This document shows, one piece after another, positions 42,942-51,723 of a DNA stretch of 64,000 bases. The stretch comes from Micromonospora zamorensis (GTDB lineage Bacteria; Actinomycetota; Actinomycetes; Mycobacteriales; Micromonosporaceae). The translations under genes and the position numbers were made by a program. Every line of letters starts with the position of its first letter. The stretch's first letter is position 1. The notes under the pieces are model-generated. The model did not search any database and was not told where the DNA came from. It saw nothing but the letters and a program-made list of their open reading frames with translations. Location: assembly GCF_900090275.1 (NCBI RefSeq), contig NZ_LT607755.1, forward strand, positions 4,712,001 to 4,776,000. The letters run 5' to 3'.

Positions 42942-43152
42942 TGTTCTTCTCCCCTGTTGTCATGGGGGATTCCAGGTGCGGACCGGGGCGAGGGTGACCG
43001 GACGTACGCGGCACCGGGCGGTCACCGGTGGGTGCGGAACACACCTGGGCCCAGCGGGTTGCGCCTCCCACCGGGTCACCGGCCACCAGCACGGTCGCCG
43101 CCCCCACCTTATTTCCGCAGCACCCCATCGGGGAAGCCCTGCGGTCGGCCGA

Positions 43153-43656
43153 TCATCCGATCATTTCCTCGGGTGCGGGCAGGGCGGCCCGCACGGCGAA
43201 ACCGCCACCGGCGCGTGGGCCTGCGGAGAACGTGCCGCCGAGCCGCTCCGCGCGCCTGCGTACGCCGAGCAGACCCCGCCCGGCCCCCTGGCCGCGCCGG
43301 CCTGACGGCGCGGCACCGGTGCCCTCGTCGCGTACCTCGATGGTGATGCCCGTGGCGTCGTAGCGCAGGCGGACCGCTACCGGCGCGCCCGGGGCGTGCC
43401 GGCACGCGTTGGTGAGCGACTCCTCGATGATCCGGTACGCCACGACGTCGACCGGCCCGGGCAGCGGCCGGGGTTGCCCGGCCAGGCTCCACCGCACCGG
43501 CTGACCGGCGGCGAAGCCCTCCACCAGCGCGTCGAGCCGATTCAGGCTCGGAGTCGGCCCGGTCGGGTCGTCCGGCTCGTCGGGCCGGCGCAGCGCGTCA
43601 CCCAGCCGGTGCCCCTGCACCAGCACCCTCCCGCGCCACTGCGCGAACCGCCCCAT
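43153..43656 (-). pseudogene. Truncated sensor histidine kinase
   Basis: From the ATG at 43656 about 167 residues remain: the end of a HisKA_3 kinase (LNRLDALVEGFAAGQPVRW), then the HATPase domain with YRIIEESLTNACRHAP (N box), VRDEGTG and GRGLLGVRRRAERLGG. The sensor part, the membrane helices and the phosphorylated His are missing, and no regulator gene is adjacent. A remnant is most likely, although an ATPase-only protein is conceivable. Confidence 0.7.
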
Positions 43657-43794
43657 GCAGGTCAAGGTACGGCAGTCGGCTGTGAGCCGGTCCGCGGCGT
43701 CGCCGGAACGGCCCCCACCCGGGCGGCGGTCTCGGAGGCACCGCGTCACCGGGCCGCGTGCGACGGGCGAGATCTGCGGTCGCACACATCGGTG

Positions 43795-43844
43795 CGAGCG
43801 CTATACCTGCTAGTCATAGTTATGACACACAGGTATAGCGCTCG
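43795..43844. repeat. 50-bp near-perfect palindrome
   Basis: Outer arms CGAGCGCTATACCTG and its exact complement (15 bp each) and an inner GTCATA-gt-TATGAC share the same centre; only three base pairs between them (43810-43812 with 43827-43829) do not match. Such a structure is an operator for a dimeric regulator or a cruciform-forming terminator. Confidence 0.8.
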
Positions 43845-43936
43845 TGGGTGGCACCGCCTCGCCGCTCCGCCAGAGCCGACAAACCCGGCCGGTCGGGGCA
43901 CGCCCGGCCCGGCCCGGCACGGCCGGCGCTGGAGCG

Positions 43937-43969
43937 GGAGGGGCCGACGCCGTGAGCGGCGGCCCCTCC
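43937..43969 (-). terminator. Terminator of the ThuA-like gene
   Basis: GGAGGGGCC (43937-43945) pairs with GGCCCCTCC (43961-43969), extended inwards with one mismatch to about 14 bp. It lies 12 bases after the stop codon at 43982 on the minus strand. Confidence 0.7.
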
Positions 43970-43981
43970 AGGCTCAGTCGG

Positions 43982-46090
43982 TCAGGGCAGGGTCCACTTC
44001 TGGTTGGCCGCGTTGAGGCAGGTCCAGAGGTGTACGACGGTGCTGTCCGCCGAGTTGTTGCCGGAGACGTCCAGGCACTTGCCCGACGACGGGTTGCGCA
44101 GGGTGCCGTCCGAGGCCGCCGCCCAGTTCTGCGCGCCACTGCCGTTGCAGGTCCAGAGCTGGATCTTGGTGCCGTCGGCGGTGCCGCCGCCGGAGACGTC
44201 CAGGCACTTGCCGAGGGCCTTGATCGTCGAGTTCGGCGTCACGGTCCAGGTCTGTGCCGCGCTGCCGTTGCAGGTGTAGAGCTGGATCTGGGTGCCGTCG
44301 GCGGTGCCGCCGCTGCGCACGTCCAGGCACTTGCCGGCCAGACCCTTGATCGGGCCGACCCCGGTGCCGCCGCCACTGCCCTTGACCAGGGTGAAGTCGT
44401 CCAGGTCGAAGAGCCCCGTGCCATTACCGGTGAAGGTGAGGTAGAGGTTCTGGGTGCTGGACGGGACGTTGGACAGCGCCGTGGAGACGTTGGCGAAGGT
44501 CGTCCAGCTGCCGGTGTTCGGCACCGCGACAGTGCCGAGCACCGGGCCGGTGGCCGAACCGGTGCGCACCTGGATGGCGCCACCCGCGCCGCCGGAGACG
44601 ACCCGGGCCGTGAACGAGGTGACCCCGGCCAGGTTGACCCCGTTGTACGCGGCCCAGTCACCCGGGTCGATGTAGCCGACGGTCTGCCCACCGTTGGCGC
44701 CCGCCTTGGTGAACGCGGAGACACCGTTGGCCGAGCTGAACGCCTCGGCCTGGATCGTGCCGGTGGGCGGTGGTGTGGTGCCCAGCTCCTTGACCCGGAT
44801 GTTGCGGAACGAGGCGTCGTCACCGGTGCCGTGGTTCTGGATGCCGATGTGACCGGCCAACGAGCGGACCGGGTTGGTGTTGGTGAAGTCGTTGATCTTC
44901 ACTCCGTTGAGGAAGATCTGCAACCGCTCGCCCTCGACCAGCAGTTCGTAGGTGTTCCACTCCCCCGGCGCGTTGAGTGCCGCGTCGCGGGCCGCCGTGT
45001 CAGCCGACTTGAAGGTGTAGACCGACCCGGTCGTGCGGTCGGCGGCGTCGGTGGCGTCGATCTGGATCTCGTAGCCGTTGTCCACCGCGGACCACGGGTC
45101 ACTGGACGGCGGGAAGCCGATGAAGATGCCGGAGTTGTCGTCCCCGGCCAGCTTCCAGTCCAGCTTGAGCGAGTAGTTGGTGAACTGCTTCGTGTTGTAC
45201 CAGTACAACCCCATGCCACCGACCGAGGTCAGGGTGGCGTCGGAGTTGGTGAAGTTGCCCGGACCGGCCTGCGACCAGCCGGCCGTCGAGCCGTTGAAGA
45301 TCGGCGTGTAGCCGGTCTCGGGCCGGCAGTCGGCCTTGCTCCGGCCGGAGGCGTACCGGATGCCGCCGAGCAGGTGCGCCCGGAACGCCGGCTCCGCGTA
45401 CGACGCCTGGGTGTGCCCGGCACCGGTGTAGAACGACCGGCCACCGTTGTAGCTCTTGCACCAGCTCAGCGGGTGGTCGGAGCCCATGCCGCCGCCGGAG
45501 TACGACGACTCGTCCAGCGTGGCCAGCACGTGGGCGGTGGACCGGGCGTTGGTCCGGTAGTTGTACCACTCGTCGGTGCGGGTCCAGGTCTGCGGCAGGT
45601 GCGCGGTCGCCGCGTGGCCCCGGTCCTCCACCTTCATGTTGGCCTGCTGGATCGCCGGGTGCGAGGCGAACCACGCGCCCACGAGGTTGCCGTAGAACGG
45701 CCAGTCGTACTCGGTGTCGGCGGCAGCGTGCACACCCACGTACCCGCGGCCGGAGGCGATGTACGACTCGAAGGCGGTCTGCTGGCTGGCGTTGAGCACG
45801 TCGCCGGTGGTGTTGAGGAAGACCACGGCCTCGTACTGGGCGAGGTTGCTGGTGGTGAACGCGGCGGCGTCCTCGGTGGCGGTGACGGTGAAGTTGTTCG
45901 CCCCACCCAGGTCGCGGATGGTCTGGATGCCGACCGGGATGGCGTCGTGGCGGAACCCGGCGGTCTTGGAGAACACCAGCACGTCGTACGGGGCGTCGGC
46001 GGCGCTGGCGGGGTTGGCCGGGGTGGTGCAGGCGATGACGGCGAGTGCGGCCATGGCCGCACCGAGGACGGGTCGCAGGAGTCTGCGCAT
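43982..46090 (-). CDS. Secreted ThuA / DUF1080 / CBM / ricin-lectin protein
   Basis: 702 residues. A signal peptide (lipoprotein-like IACTTPA, then ASA) leads to a ThuA-type domain (~34-250; VLVFSKTAGFRHDAI, GRGYVGVHAAADTEYDWPFYG in part), then a DUF1080 concanavalin-like domain (~265-440; GYEIQIDATDAAD), a CBM6/35-like module (~450-590; EAFSSANG...DPGDWAAYNGV) and a ricin B lectin of three QxW repeats (KCLDVSGGGTADGTKIQLWTC type). DUF1080 proteins are 3-keto-disaccharide hydrolases. It probably cleaves oxidised plant or other disaccharides outside the cell. Its tail is almost the same as that of the PQQ-type neighbour. Confidence 0.9.
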   Translation of the reverse strand: MRRLLRPVLGAAMAALAVIACTTPANPASAADAPYDVLVFSKTAGFRHDAIPVGIQTIRDLGGANNFTVTATEDAAAFTTSNLAQYEAVVFLNTTGDVLNASQQTAFESYIASGRGYVGVHAAADTEYDWPFYGNLVGAWFASHPAIQQANMKVEDRGHAATAHLPQTWTRTDEWYNYRTNARSTAHVLATLDESSYSGGGMGSDHPLSWCKSYNGGRSFYTGAGHTQASYAEPAFRAHLLGGIRYASGRSKADCRPETGYTPIFNGSTAGWSQAGPGNFTNSDATLTSVGGMGLYWYNTKQFTNYSLKLDWKLAGDDNSGIFIGFPPSSDPWSAVDNGYEIQIDATDAADRTTGSVYTFKSADTAARDAALNAPGEWNTYELLVEGERLQIFLNGVKINDFTNTNPVRSLAGHIGIQNHGTGDDASFRNIRVKELGTTPPPTGTIQAEAFSSANGVSAFTKAGANGGQTVGYIDPGDWAAYNGVNLAGVTSFTARVVSGGAGGAIQVRTGSATGPVLGTVAVPNTGSWTTFANVSTALSNVPSSTQNLYLTFTGNGTGLFDLDDFTLVKGSGGGTGVGPIKGLAGKCLDVRSGGTADGTQIQLYTCNGSAAQTWTVTPNSTIKALGKCLDVSGGGTADGTKIQLWTCNGSGAQNWAAASDGTLRNPSSGKCLDVSGNNSADSTVVHLWTCLNAANQKWTLP

Positions 46091-46112
46091 ATCGCTCTCC
46101 TAATTGCGGTTA

Positions 46113-46158
46113 GGAGGGGCCCCTCGCACCACACTAGGCGTTGACAAGAGGCCCCTCC
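46113..46158 (-). terminator. GAGGGGCC-type hairpin
   Basis: GGAGGGGCC (46113-46121) pairs with GGCCCCTCC (46150-46158), with a few more imperfect pairs (46122-46126 with 46145-46149). It lies just after the PQQ-type gene stop (46166) and before the ThuA gene start. Confidence 0.55.
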
Positions 46159-46165
46159 GCTCAGC

Positions 46166-49024
46166 TCAGGGCAGGATCCACTTTTGGTTGGCGGCACCGC
46201 TGACGCAGGTCCACAGGTGGACCACAGTGCTGTCGGCGGAGTTGTTGCCGGAGACGTCGAGGCACTTGCCGGACGACGGGTTACGCAGCGTGCCGTCGGC
46301 CTGGGCCGCCCAGTTCTGCGCAGCGGTCCCGTTGCAGGTCCAGAGCTGGATCTTGGTGCCGTCGGCGGTGGCACCACCCGAGATGTCCAGGCACTTGCCC
46401 AACGACCTGATCGTGGAGTTCGGCGTGACCGCCCAGGTCTGCGCGGCGCTGCCGTTGCAGGTGTAGATCTGGATCTGGGTGCCGTCGGCCGTGGCGGCGC
46501 TGCGCACGTCCAGACACTTGCCGCCGAGACCCTTGATCGGGCCGCTTCCGCCGGTCGGGGGCGTACCGGTGACGAAGGTGAAGGCATCCAGGTCGTAGAG
46601 CGCCCCGGTGCCCGCCCCGGCGAAGGTCAGGTAGAGCGTGGTCGTGCCGGTCGGCGGGTTGGTGATCGTCCCGGTCACCGTGGCGAAGGTTTCCCAGCCG
46701 CCGGTCACGGGGACCGTGGCCGAGCCGAGCACCGTGCCGGTGGCGGAACCGGCCCGGACCTGGAGGGTGCCACCGGCACCCGCCGAGGAGACCCGGGCGT
46801 TGAACGAGGTCACGTTGCCGAGCCGGTACGGCTGGAACGCGATCCAGTCACCGTTGTTGATGTCGCCGACGGTCTTGCCACCCTCGGCCGTGGTCTTGCT
46901 GAACACGTTGATCCCGGACGAGGTGCCGTAGAACTCGGCCTGGCGGTGCCGCGGCGGCAGGGTGTGCTGGGTGTGCGTGGTCAGCCCGCCCGCGTCGGTG
47001 TACTCGGCGTCGAAGATCGCGAAGATGTTCGCCGCGTCGTCGTGCTCACCGTCGACCGGGATGGTGATCGAGCCGGAGCAGCCGGTCTGCGACGTGATCT
47101 GGTGCCCGTGCTGGTCGTGCCCGAGCACGTAGGTCATCTTGACCTTCGTGCAGTCGATCGTGCCGTCCTCCGGGTCGGTGACCGTGATGCTGAACGGCAC
47201 CGTGTCACCGAAGCTGAACAGCTGCCCGTTGCCGGGGTTGTTGATGGTCACCGTGGGCGCGGTGTTGCCGACGCTGATCCGGACGCTGCTGCTGCCGGTG
47301 GCGCCCTGCGGGTCCCGAACCGTCAGGGTGGCGGTGTAGCTGCCGTTGGCGGTGTAGGTCTTCGTGGGGTTGGCCGCGGTCGAGGTGGTCCCGTCACCGA
47401 ACGCCCACGAGTACGTCAGCGCACCGCCCTCGGGGTCGGACGAGCCGGCCGAGGAGAAGGTCACCGCGAGCGGTGCCGCACCGGACGTGCGGTTGGCGCT
47501 GGCCACGGCTGTGGGTGCCCGGTTGCCGCCACCGACGTAGTCGAAGCGGTAGAGCGCCGAGTTGGCGTCACCGTTGAAGTAGCCGGTGCCGTAGTCGAGC
47601 ACGTAGTACGCGCCGTCCGGGCCGAACGCCGAGTCCATCACCTGCTTGCCGACCCAGGGAAAGGTGTCGATGGTGCCCCGGGAGCCGTCGGAGTTGACGT
47701 GGATCGGCTTGATCCAGCCACGGCCGAACTCGGTGGCGAAGAACTGGCCGTCGAAGGACTGCGGGAACTTGGTGGTGGAGGTCGACGAGGCGTTGTACCG
47801 GTAGACCGGGCCGCCCATCGGCGACTCGGAGCCGCCGCCGAACTCGGTCGGGGTGCCGGCGTCGCCGGCGTACCGGATCCAGGCCGGCTGGGCCGGCGGC
47901 AGGGTGGTCAGGCCGGTGTTGCGGAACGAGTTGTTGGTCGGCCCGCCGGTGCAGTTGTACTTCGCGCCGCCGGTGTTGGCGGCGAAGTCCCACTCGTTGT
48001 ACGTCTCGGTGGAGGTGTTGGTGCCGGTGCAGTACGGCCAGCCGTAGTTGCCCGGCGCGGCGACCCGGTTGAACTCCACCTGGCCGGACGGCCCACGGGT
48101 GGAGCTGGTGGTGCCGGCGTCCGGCCCGTAGTCACCGACGTAGACGACACCGGTGGCCTTGTCCACGCTGATCCGGAACGGGTTGCGGAACCCCATCGCG
48201 TAGATCTCCGGCCGCGTCCTGGCCGTGCCGGGCGCGAACAGGTTGCCCGACGGGATGGAGTAGGTGCCGTTGGCGTTCACCTTGATCCGCAGGATCTTGC
48301 CCCGCAGGTCGTTGGTGTTGCCGGCGCTGCGCTGCGCGTCGTATGCCGGGTTGCGGTTGGTCCGCTCGTCCAGCGGCGAGTAGCCGGCCGACTCGAACGG
48401 GTTGGTGTCATCACCGGTCGACAGGAAGAGGTTGCCGGCGGCGTCGAAGTCGATGTCCCCGCCGACGTGGCAGCACACACCGCGGCTGGCTGGGACGTCG
48501 AGCACGTCGACCTTGCTCGCCTGGTTGATCGTGAAGTCGGAGTTGAGGGTGAACCGGGAGAGCCGGTTGACACCGTTCCAGGCCGAGAAGTCGGTGCCGG
48601 TGGCCGGTGCGTCGCCGGCCGGCGTCGACAGCGGCGGGGCGTAGTACAGGAAGATCTGGCGGTTGCTGGCGAAGCCCGGGTCGACGCCGACGCCCTGCAA
48701 CCCCTCCTCGTCGTGCTGGTAGACCGACAGGGTGCCGATCACGGAGGTGGTGCCGCTCGCATCGGTGCGGCGCAGGGTGCCGTTGCGGGCGGTGTGCAGC
48801 ACGGAACGGTCCGGCAGCACCGCCAGCGACATCGGCTCACCCATGTCGCTCACCCCACGGGCGAGCTCGACCTGCTGGAAGTCGGTCGCGTTGATCGTGT
48901 GGGCCTGCGCGGGGGTCGAGTCGGCGCCGAGGGCGACCGTCCCGGCCGCGACCACCAGCAGCGCTGCCGATCCGGCGGAGAACCATCGTCGGGATCGTTG
49001 TCTTGGAGCGTCCTTCATGGACAT
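46166..49024 (-). CDS. Secreted PQQ-type sugar dehydrogenase with PKD, CBM and ricin lectin
   Basis: 952 residues from the ATG at 49024, with GGAAGGGG upstream. After a signal peptide (~40 residues) a six-bladed glucose/sorbosone dehydrogenase propeller spans ~45-480 (HDEEGLQGVGVDPGF, VCCHVGGDIDFD, RGKILRIKVN, GFRNPFRIS). A PKD domain (~485-570; WAFGDGTTST), an Ig-like spacer, a CBM6/35-like module and a three-repeat ricin lectin follow. It would oxidise a sugar bound by its lectin tail; PQQ use is known for the family. It probably works with the downstream 3-keto-sugar type enzyme. Confidence 0.9.
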   Translation of the reverse strand: MSMKDAPRQRSRRWFSAGSAALLVVAAGTVALGADSTPAQAHTINATDFQQVELARGVSDMGEPMSLAVLPDRSVLHTARNGTLRRTDASGTTSVIGTLSVYQHDEEGLQGVGVDPGFASNRQIFLYYAPPLSTPAGDAPATGTDFSAWNGVNRLSRFTLNSDFTINQASKVDVLDVPASRGVCCHVGGDIDFDAAGNLFLSTGDDTNPFESAGYSPLDERTNRNPAYDAQRSAGNTNDLRGKILRIKVNANGTYSIPSGNLFAPGTARTRPEIYAMGFRNPFRISVDKATGVVYVGDYGPDAGTTSSTRGPSGQVEFNRVAAPGNYGWPYCTGTNTSTETYNEWDFAANTGGAKYNCTGGPTNNSFRNTGLTTLPPAQPAWIRYAGDAGTPTEFGGGSESPMGGPVYRYNASSTSTTKFPQSFDGQFFATEFGRGWIKPIHVNSDGSRGTIDTFPWVGKQVMDSAFGPDGAYYVLDYGTGYFNGDANSALYRFDYVGGGNRAPTAVASANRTSGAAPLAVTFSSAGSSDPEGGALTYSWAFGDGTTSTAANPTKTYTANGSYTATLTVRDPQGATGSSSVRISVGNTAPTVTINNPGNGQLFSFGDTVPFSITVTDPEDGTIDCTKVKMTYVLGHDQHGHQITSQTGCSGSITIPVDGEHDDAANIFAIFDAEYTDAGGLTTHTQHTLPPRHRQAEFYGTSSGINVFSKTTAEGGKTVGDINNGDWIAFQPYRLGNVTSFNARVSSAGAGGTLQVRAGSATGTVLGSATVPVTGGWETFATVTGTITNPPTGTTTLYLTFAGAGTGALYDLDAFTFVTGTPPTGGSGPIKGLGGKCLDVRSAATADGTQIQIYTCNGSAAQTWAVTPNSTIRSLGKCLDISGGATADGTKIQLWTCNGTAAQNWAAQADGTLRNPSSGKCLDVSGNNSADSTVVHLWTCVSGAANQKWILP

Positions 49025-49211
49025 GTGTGCTGCCCCTTCCTGACGAGTGACTGCCAGGCGGGCGCGCGCCGTCGCGCCGGATGCCGTAGCGGTGATGGTG
49101 GGGGTCGATGGGTTACCGCGCCGCCGGTTCACCTCGACGAAACATTGTCGTGTTGGTCACGACACTAAGTTGGACCTGTCGATGTGTCCATACCTTCCGG
49201 CGATTCAGCAT

Positions 49212-49239
49212 CAACTTTCGTCGATCTGATCGAAAGTTG
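49212..49239 (-). terminator. Hairpin after the ebo-type cluster
   Basis: CAACTTTCG (49212-49220) and its exact complement (49231-49239) lie five bases after the polyprenyl synthase stop at 49244. It may terminate the cluster. The CGAAAGTT half-site also resembles operators of LacI-type sugar regulators and could serve the PQQ-type gene. Confidence 0.5.
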
Positions 49240-49243
49240 CCGG

Positions 49244-50311
49244 TCAGGCCCGGCGGTCGATCGCCTGCCCGGCCAGCGCGACCAGCGCCGAGCGAGCCTC
49301 GTCGGCCACCGTCGCGGCCCGCAGGGCGACGAGCGCCGCCTCCGTCCGCACCCGGATCATCTGCTCGATCCGTTCTCGGGCACCGGTCGCCTCGATGATC
49401 GCGCGCAGCTCCGCCGCGCCGTCGGCGTCCAACGCCGGATTGCCGAACAGCTCCCGTAGCCGGGCGGTCTGCGACCGGTCGGCGGCACTGCGGGCCAGCG
49501 CCATCATCACCGTGGGCTTGCCCTCGCGCAGGTCGTCCAGGACCGACTTGCCGGTGACCGCCGGGTCCCCGAAGACACCCAGCACGTCGTCGCGAAGTTG
49601 GAACGCGTCGCCCAGCGGGTCACCGAACTCGCCCAGCGCGGCGATCAACTCCGGGCCGGCGCCGGCCAGGGCCGCGCCAATCTGGAGCGGCCGGGTGACC
49701 GTGTACCGGGCAGCCTTCATCCGTATCACGGTGAGCGCGCTGGCCACCGAGCCGTCACCCACGCCCGAGACCAGGTCCAGGTACTCCCCCGCGATCACCT
49801 CGGTACGCATCAGCGCGAACACGCCGTACCCCCGGTGCACCTGTTCGGTGCTCAGCCCGCACTCGTGGAACATCTGATCCGACCAGGCCGCGCAGAGGTC
49901 CCCGCAGAGCAGCGCCGTGTTGCGGCCGTACGCCTCGGGGTCACCGCGCCAGGACGAGCGGGCGTGCAGGTCGGCGAAGAGCCGGTGCACCGACGGCTCA
50001 CCCCGGCGGCGGTCGCTGCCGTCCAGGATGTCGTCGTGGATCAGCGCGAACGCGTGGAACAGCTCCAGGGCGGCGGCCGCCACCACGATCGGGGTGCCGT
50101 CGGCCGCGCCCGCCCCGCGCCAGCCCCAGTAGCAGAAGAGCGGGCGCAACCGTTTGCCACCAGCCAGCACGAACCGTTGCAGGGCGGTGAACACGCCGCG
50201 GGGCGCGCCGTCGGGCCAGTCCGGGCCCTGCCGTTCGAGGAACCCGGCCAGCTCCGCGTCGAAGCGCGCCCGCAACCCGCTCGCGTCGGTGGGCGCGACG
50301 GTGACCGTCAT
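49244..50311 (-). CDS. Polyprenyl diphosphate synthase
   Basis: 355 residues. Trans-prenyltransferase motifs: GGKRLRP (51-57), the first Asp-rich motif DDILD (93-97), and the second as LRDDVLGVFGD, a DDxxx variant. The second motif lacks the final Asp of DDxxD, a deviation also seen in some geranylgeranyl-type synthases. It would make a linear polyprenyl diphosphate from IPP and an allylic primer; chain length cannot be read with confidence. Its start overlaps the EboF-like gene by four bases, so it is the last gene of the cluster and likely supplies the prenyl donor of the UbiA-like enzyme. Confidence 0.9.
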   Translation of the reverse strand: MTVTVAPTDASGLRARFDAELAGFLERQGPDWPDGAPRGVFTALQRFVLAGGKRLRPLFCYWGWRGAGAADGTPIVVAAAALELFHAFALIHDDILDGSDRRRGEPSVHRLFADLHARSSWRGDPEAYGRNTALLCGDLCAAWSDQMFHECGLSTEQVHRGYGVFALMRTEVIAGEYLDLVSGVGDGSVASALTVIRMKAARYTVTRPLQIGAALAGAGPELIAALGEFGDPLGDAFQLRDDVLGVFGDPAVTGKSVLDDLREGKPTVMMALARSAADRSQTARLRELFGNPALDADGAAELRAIIEATGARERIEQMIRVRTEAALVALRAATVADEARSALVALAGQAIDRRA

Positions 50312-51723
50312 GCCCCCTCCCCCGGCCCGCCCGTACCGCCGGCGCCCAACCCGGCCAACTCCAGCAGCAGCGCCTTGACCTCGGTGGCCGCGATCCGGTC
50401 CCGGGCGGCCGTCGGGTCGGAGCAGAGCAGCACCGGGGCGTCCGCCGGGTCGTCCGGCAGCCGCCCGTGCGAGCCCCGTACCGCCTGCGCGCCGGCGTCC
50501 AGGCCGACAGCGCTCATCAGGTACCGCATGCCGAGCTTCTTGCGGGCCAGGGCCAGCCCGGCGCGGGCCTTCGCGGCACCGGGGTTGGCCGGGTCGAAGA
50601 ACAGCTCCGCCGGGTCGTAACCGGGCTTCCGATGAATCTCCACGAGGCGGGCGAAGTCCGGCGCCCGGGCGTCGTCCAGCCAGTAGTAGTAGGTGAACCA
50701 GGCGTCCGGCTCGGCCACCAGCACCAGCTCACCGGCGCGCGGGTGGTCCAGACCGTGCGCGGCCTTGCCCTCGGCGTCGAGCACCTCGGCCACCCCGGGC
50801 AGGTTGGCGCAGAGCTTCGCCACCGCCGGCACGTCGGCCGGGTCCTTGACGTAGACGTGGGCAATCTGGTGGTCGGCGACCGCGAACGCCTTCGACGTCC
50901 ACGGGTCGAGGTATTCCATTCCGGCCTGGGTGTGCACCCGCAGCAGCCCTTCGGCGCGCAACAGCCGGTTGACGTCCACCGGCCGGGACACGTCGGTGAT
51001 GCCGTACTCGGAGAGCACCACCACTGTGGCGTCGCGCGCCCGGGCGGCGTCCAGCAGTGGCCCGAGCACCGCGTCCAGCTCGGCTGCCGCCGCAGCAGCC
51101 TGGGCCGACGAGGGACCGAAGCGTTGCAGGTCGTAGTCCAGGTGCGGGACGTAGACCAGGGTCAGGTCGGGTGACACGTCGGCGAGGATCTGCTCGGCCG
51201 CCTGGCAGATCCACCGCGACGACGGCAACCCGGCCGTCGGCCCCCAGTAGGTGAACAGCGGGAAGGTGCCCAGCCGCCCGGTGAGCGCGTCGTGCAGCTC
51301 CGGCGGGTCGGTGTAGCAGTCCGGCTCCTTGCGCCCGTCGGCGTAGTAGACGGGGCGTGGGGTGACCGTCCAGTCGACGTCCGCACCCATGGCGTACCAC
51401 CAGCAGACGTTGGCGACGGTGTAGCCCGGCTCGGCCTTGCGGGCCGCCTGCCAGAGCTTCTCCCCGCCGACCAGCGCGTTGTGCTGCCGCCACAGCAGCA
51501 CCTCGCCCAGCTCCCGGAAATACCACCCGTTGCCGACGATCCCGTGCCCGCTGGGCGGCTCGCCGGTGAGGAAGGTGGACTGCACCGAGCAGGTCACGGC
51601 GGGCAGCACGGTGCCCAGCTCGGCCCGGAAGCCGCCGTCGGCGACCCCCCGCAGTCGAGGCATGTGCGCCAGTAGTCGTGGCGTCAACCCCACCACGTCG
51701 AGGACCACCAGTCGCCGGCTCAT
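50308..51723 (-). CDS. eboF: EboF-like phosphodiesterase/phosphatase
   Basis: 471 residues of the alkaline-phosphatase/nucleotide-pyrophosphatase superfamily. Key residues: Asp in VVLDVVGLTP, the nucleophile Thr/Ser in PAVTCSVQSTFLTG, GHGIVGNGWY, YVPHLDYDLQRFGP and SEYGITDV with metal ligands. There is no signal peptide, so it acts in the cytoplasm. In ebo clusters this gene type is EboF. It overlaps the EboE gene by four bases. It may remove or exchange a phosphate on the cluster product. Confidence 0.82.
   Translation of the reverse strand: MSRRLVVLDVVGLTPRLLAHMPRLRGVADGGFRAELGTVLPAVTCSVQSTFLTGEPPSGHGIVGNGWYFRELGEVLLWRQHNALVGGEKLWQAARKAEPGYTVANVCWWYAMGADVDWTVTPRPVYYADGRKEPDCYTDPPELHDALTGRLGTFPLFTYWGPTAGLPSSRWICQAAEQILADVSPDLTLVYVPHLDYDLQRFGPSSAQAAAAAAELDAVLGPLLDAARARDATVVVLSEYGITDVSRPVDVNRLLRAEGLLRVHTQAGMEYLDPWTSKAFAVADHQIAHVYVKDPADVPAVAKLCANLPGVAEVLDAEGKAAHGLDHPRAGELVLVAEPDAWFTYYYWLDDARAPDFARLVEIHRKPGYDPAELFFDPANPGAAKARAGLALARKKLGMRYLMSAVGLDAGAQAVRGSHGRLPDDPADAPVLLCSDPTAARDRIAATEVKALLLELAGLGAGGTGGPGEGA

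Larger units (their letters stand above)
43657..43981. other. Intergenic region with large palindrome, 325 bp
   Basis: Between the kinase remnant and the ThuA-like gene. It holds a 50-base palindrome (43795-43844) and the hairpin 43937-43969; otherwise nothing coding is seen. Confidence 0.6.

Noticed and set aside
46184..49168. 994-residue plus-strand reading frame opposite the PQQ-type dehydrogenase
   Set aside because: Mirror of codon bias on the other strand; composition is Gly/Arg/Val-rich without any domain, while the minus strand has clear domains.
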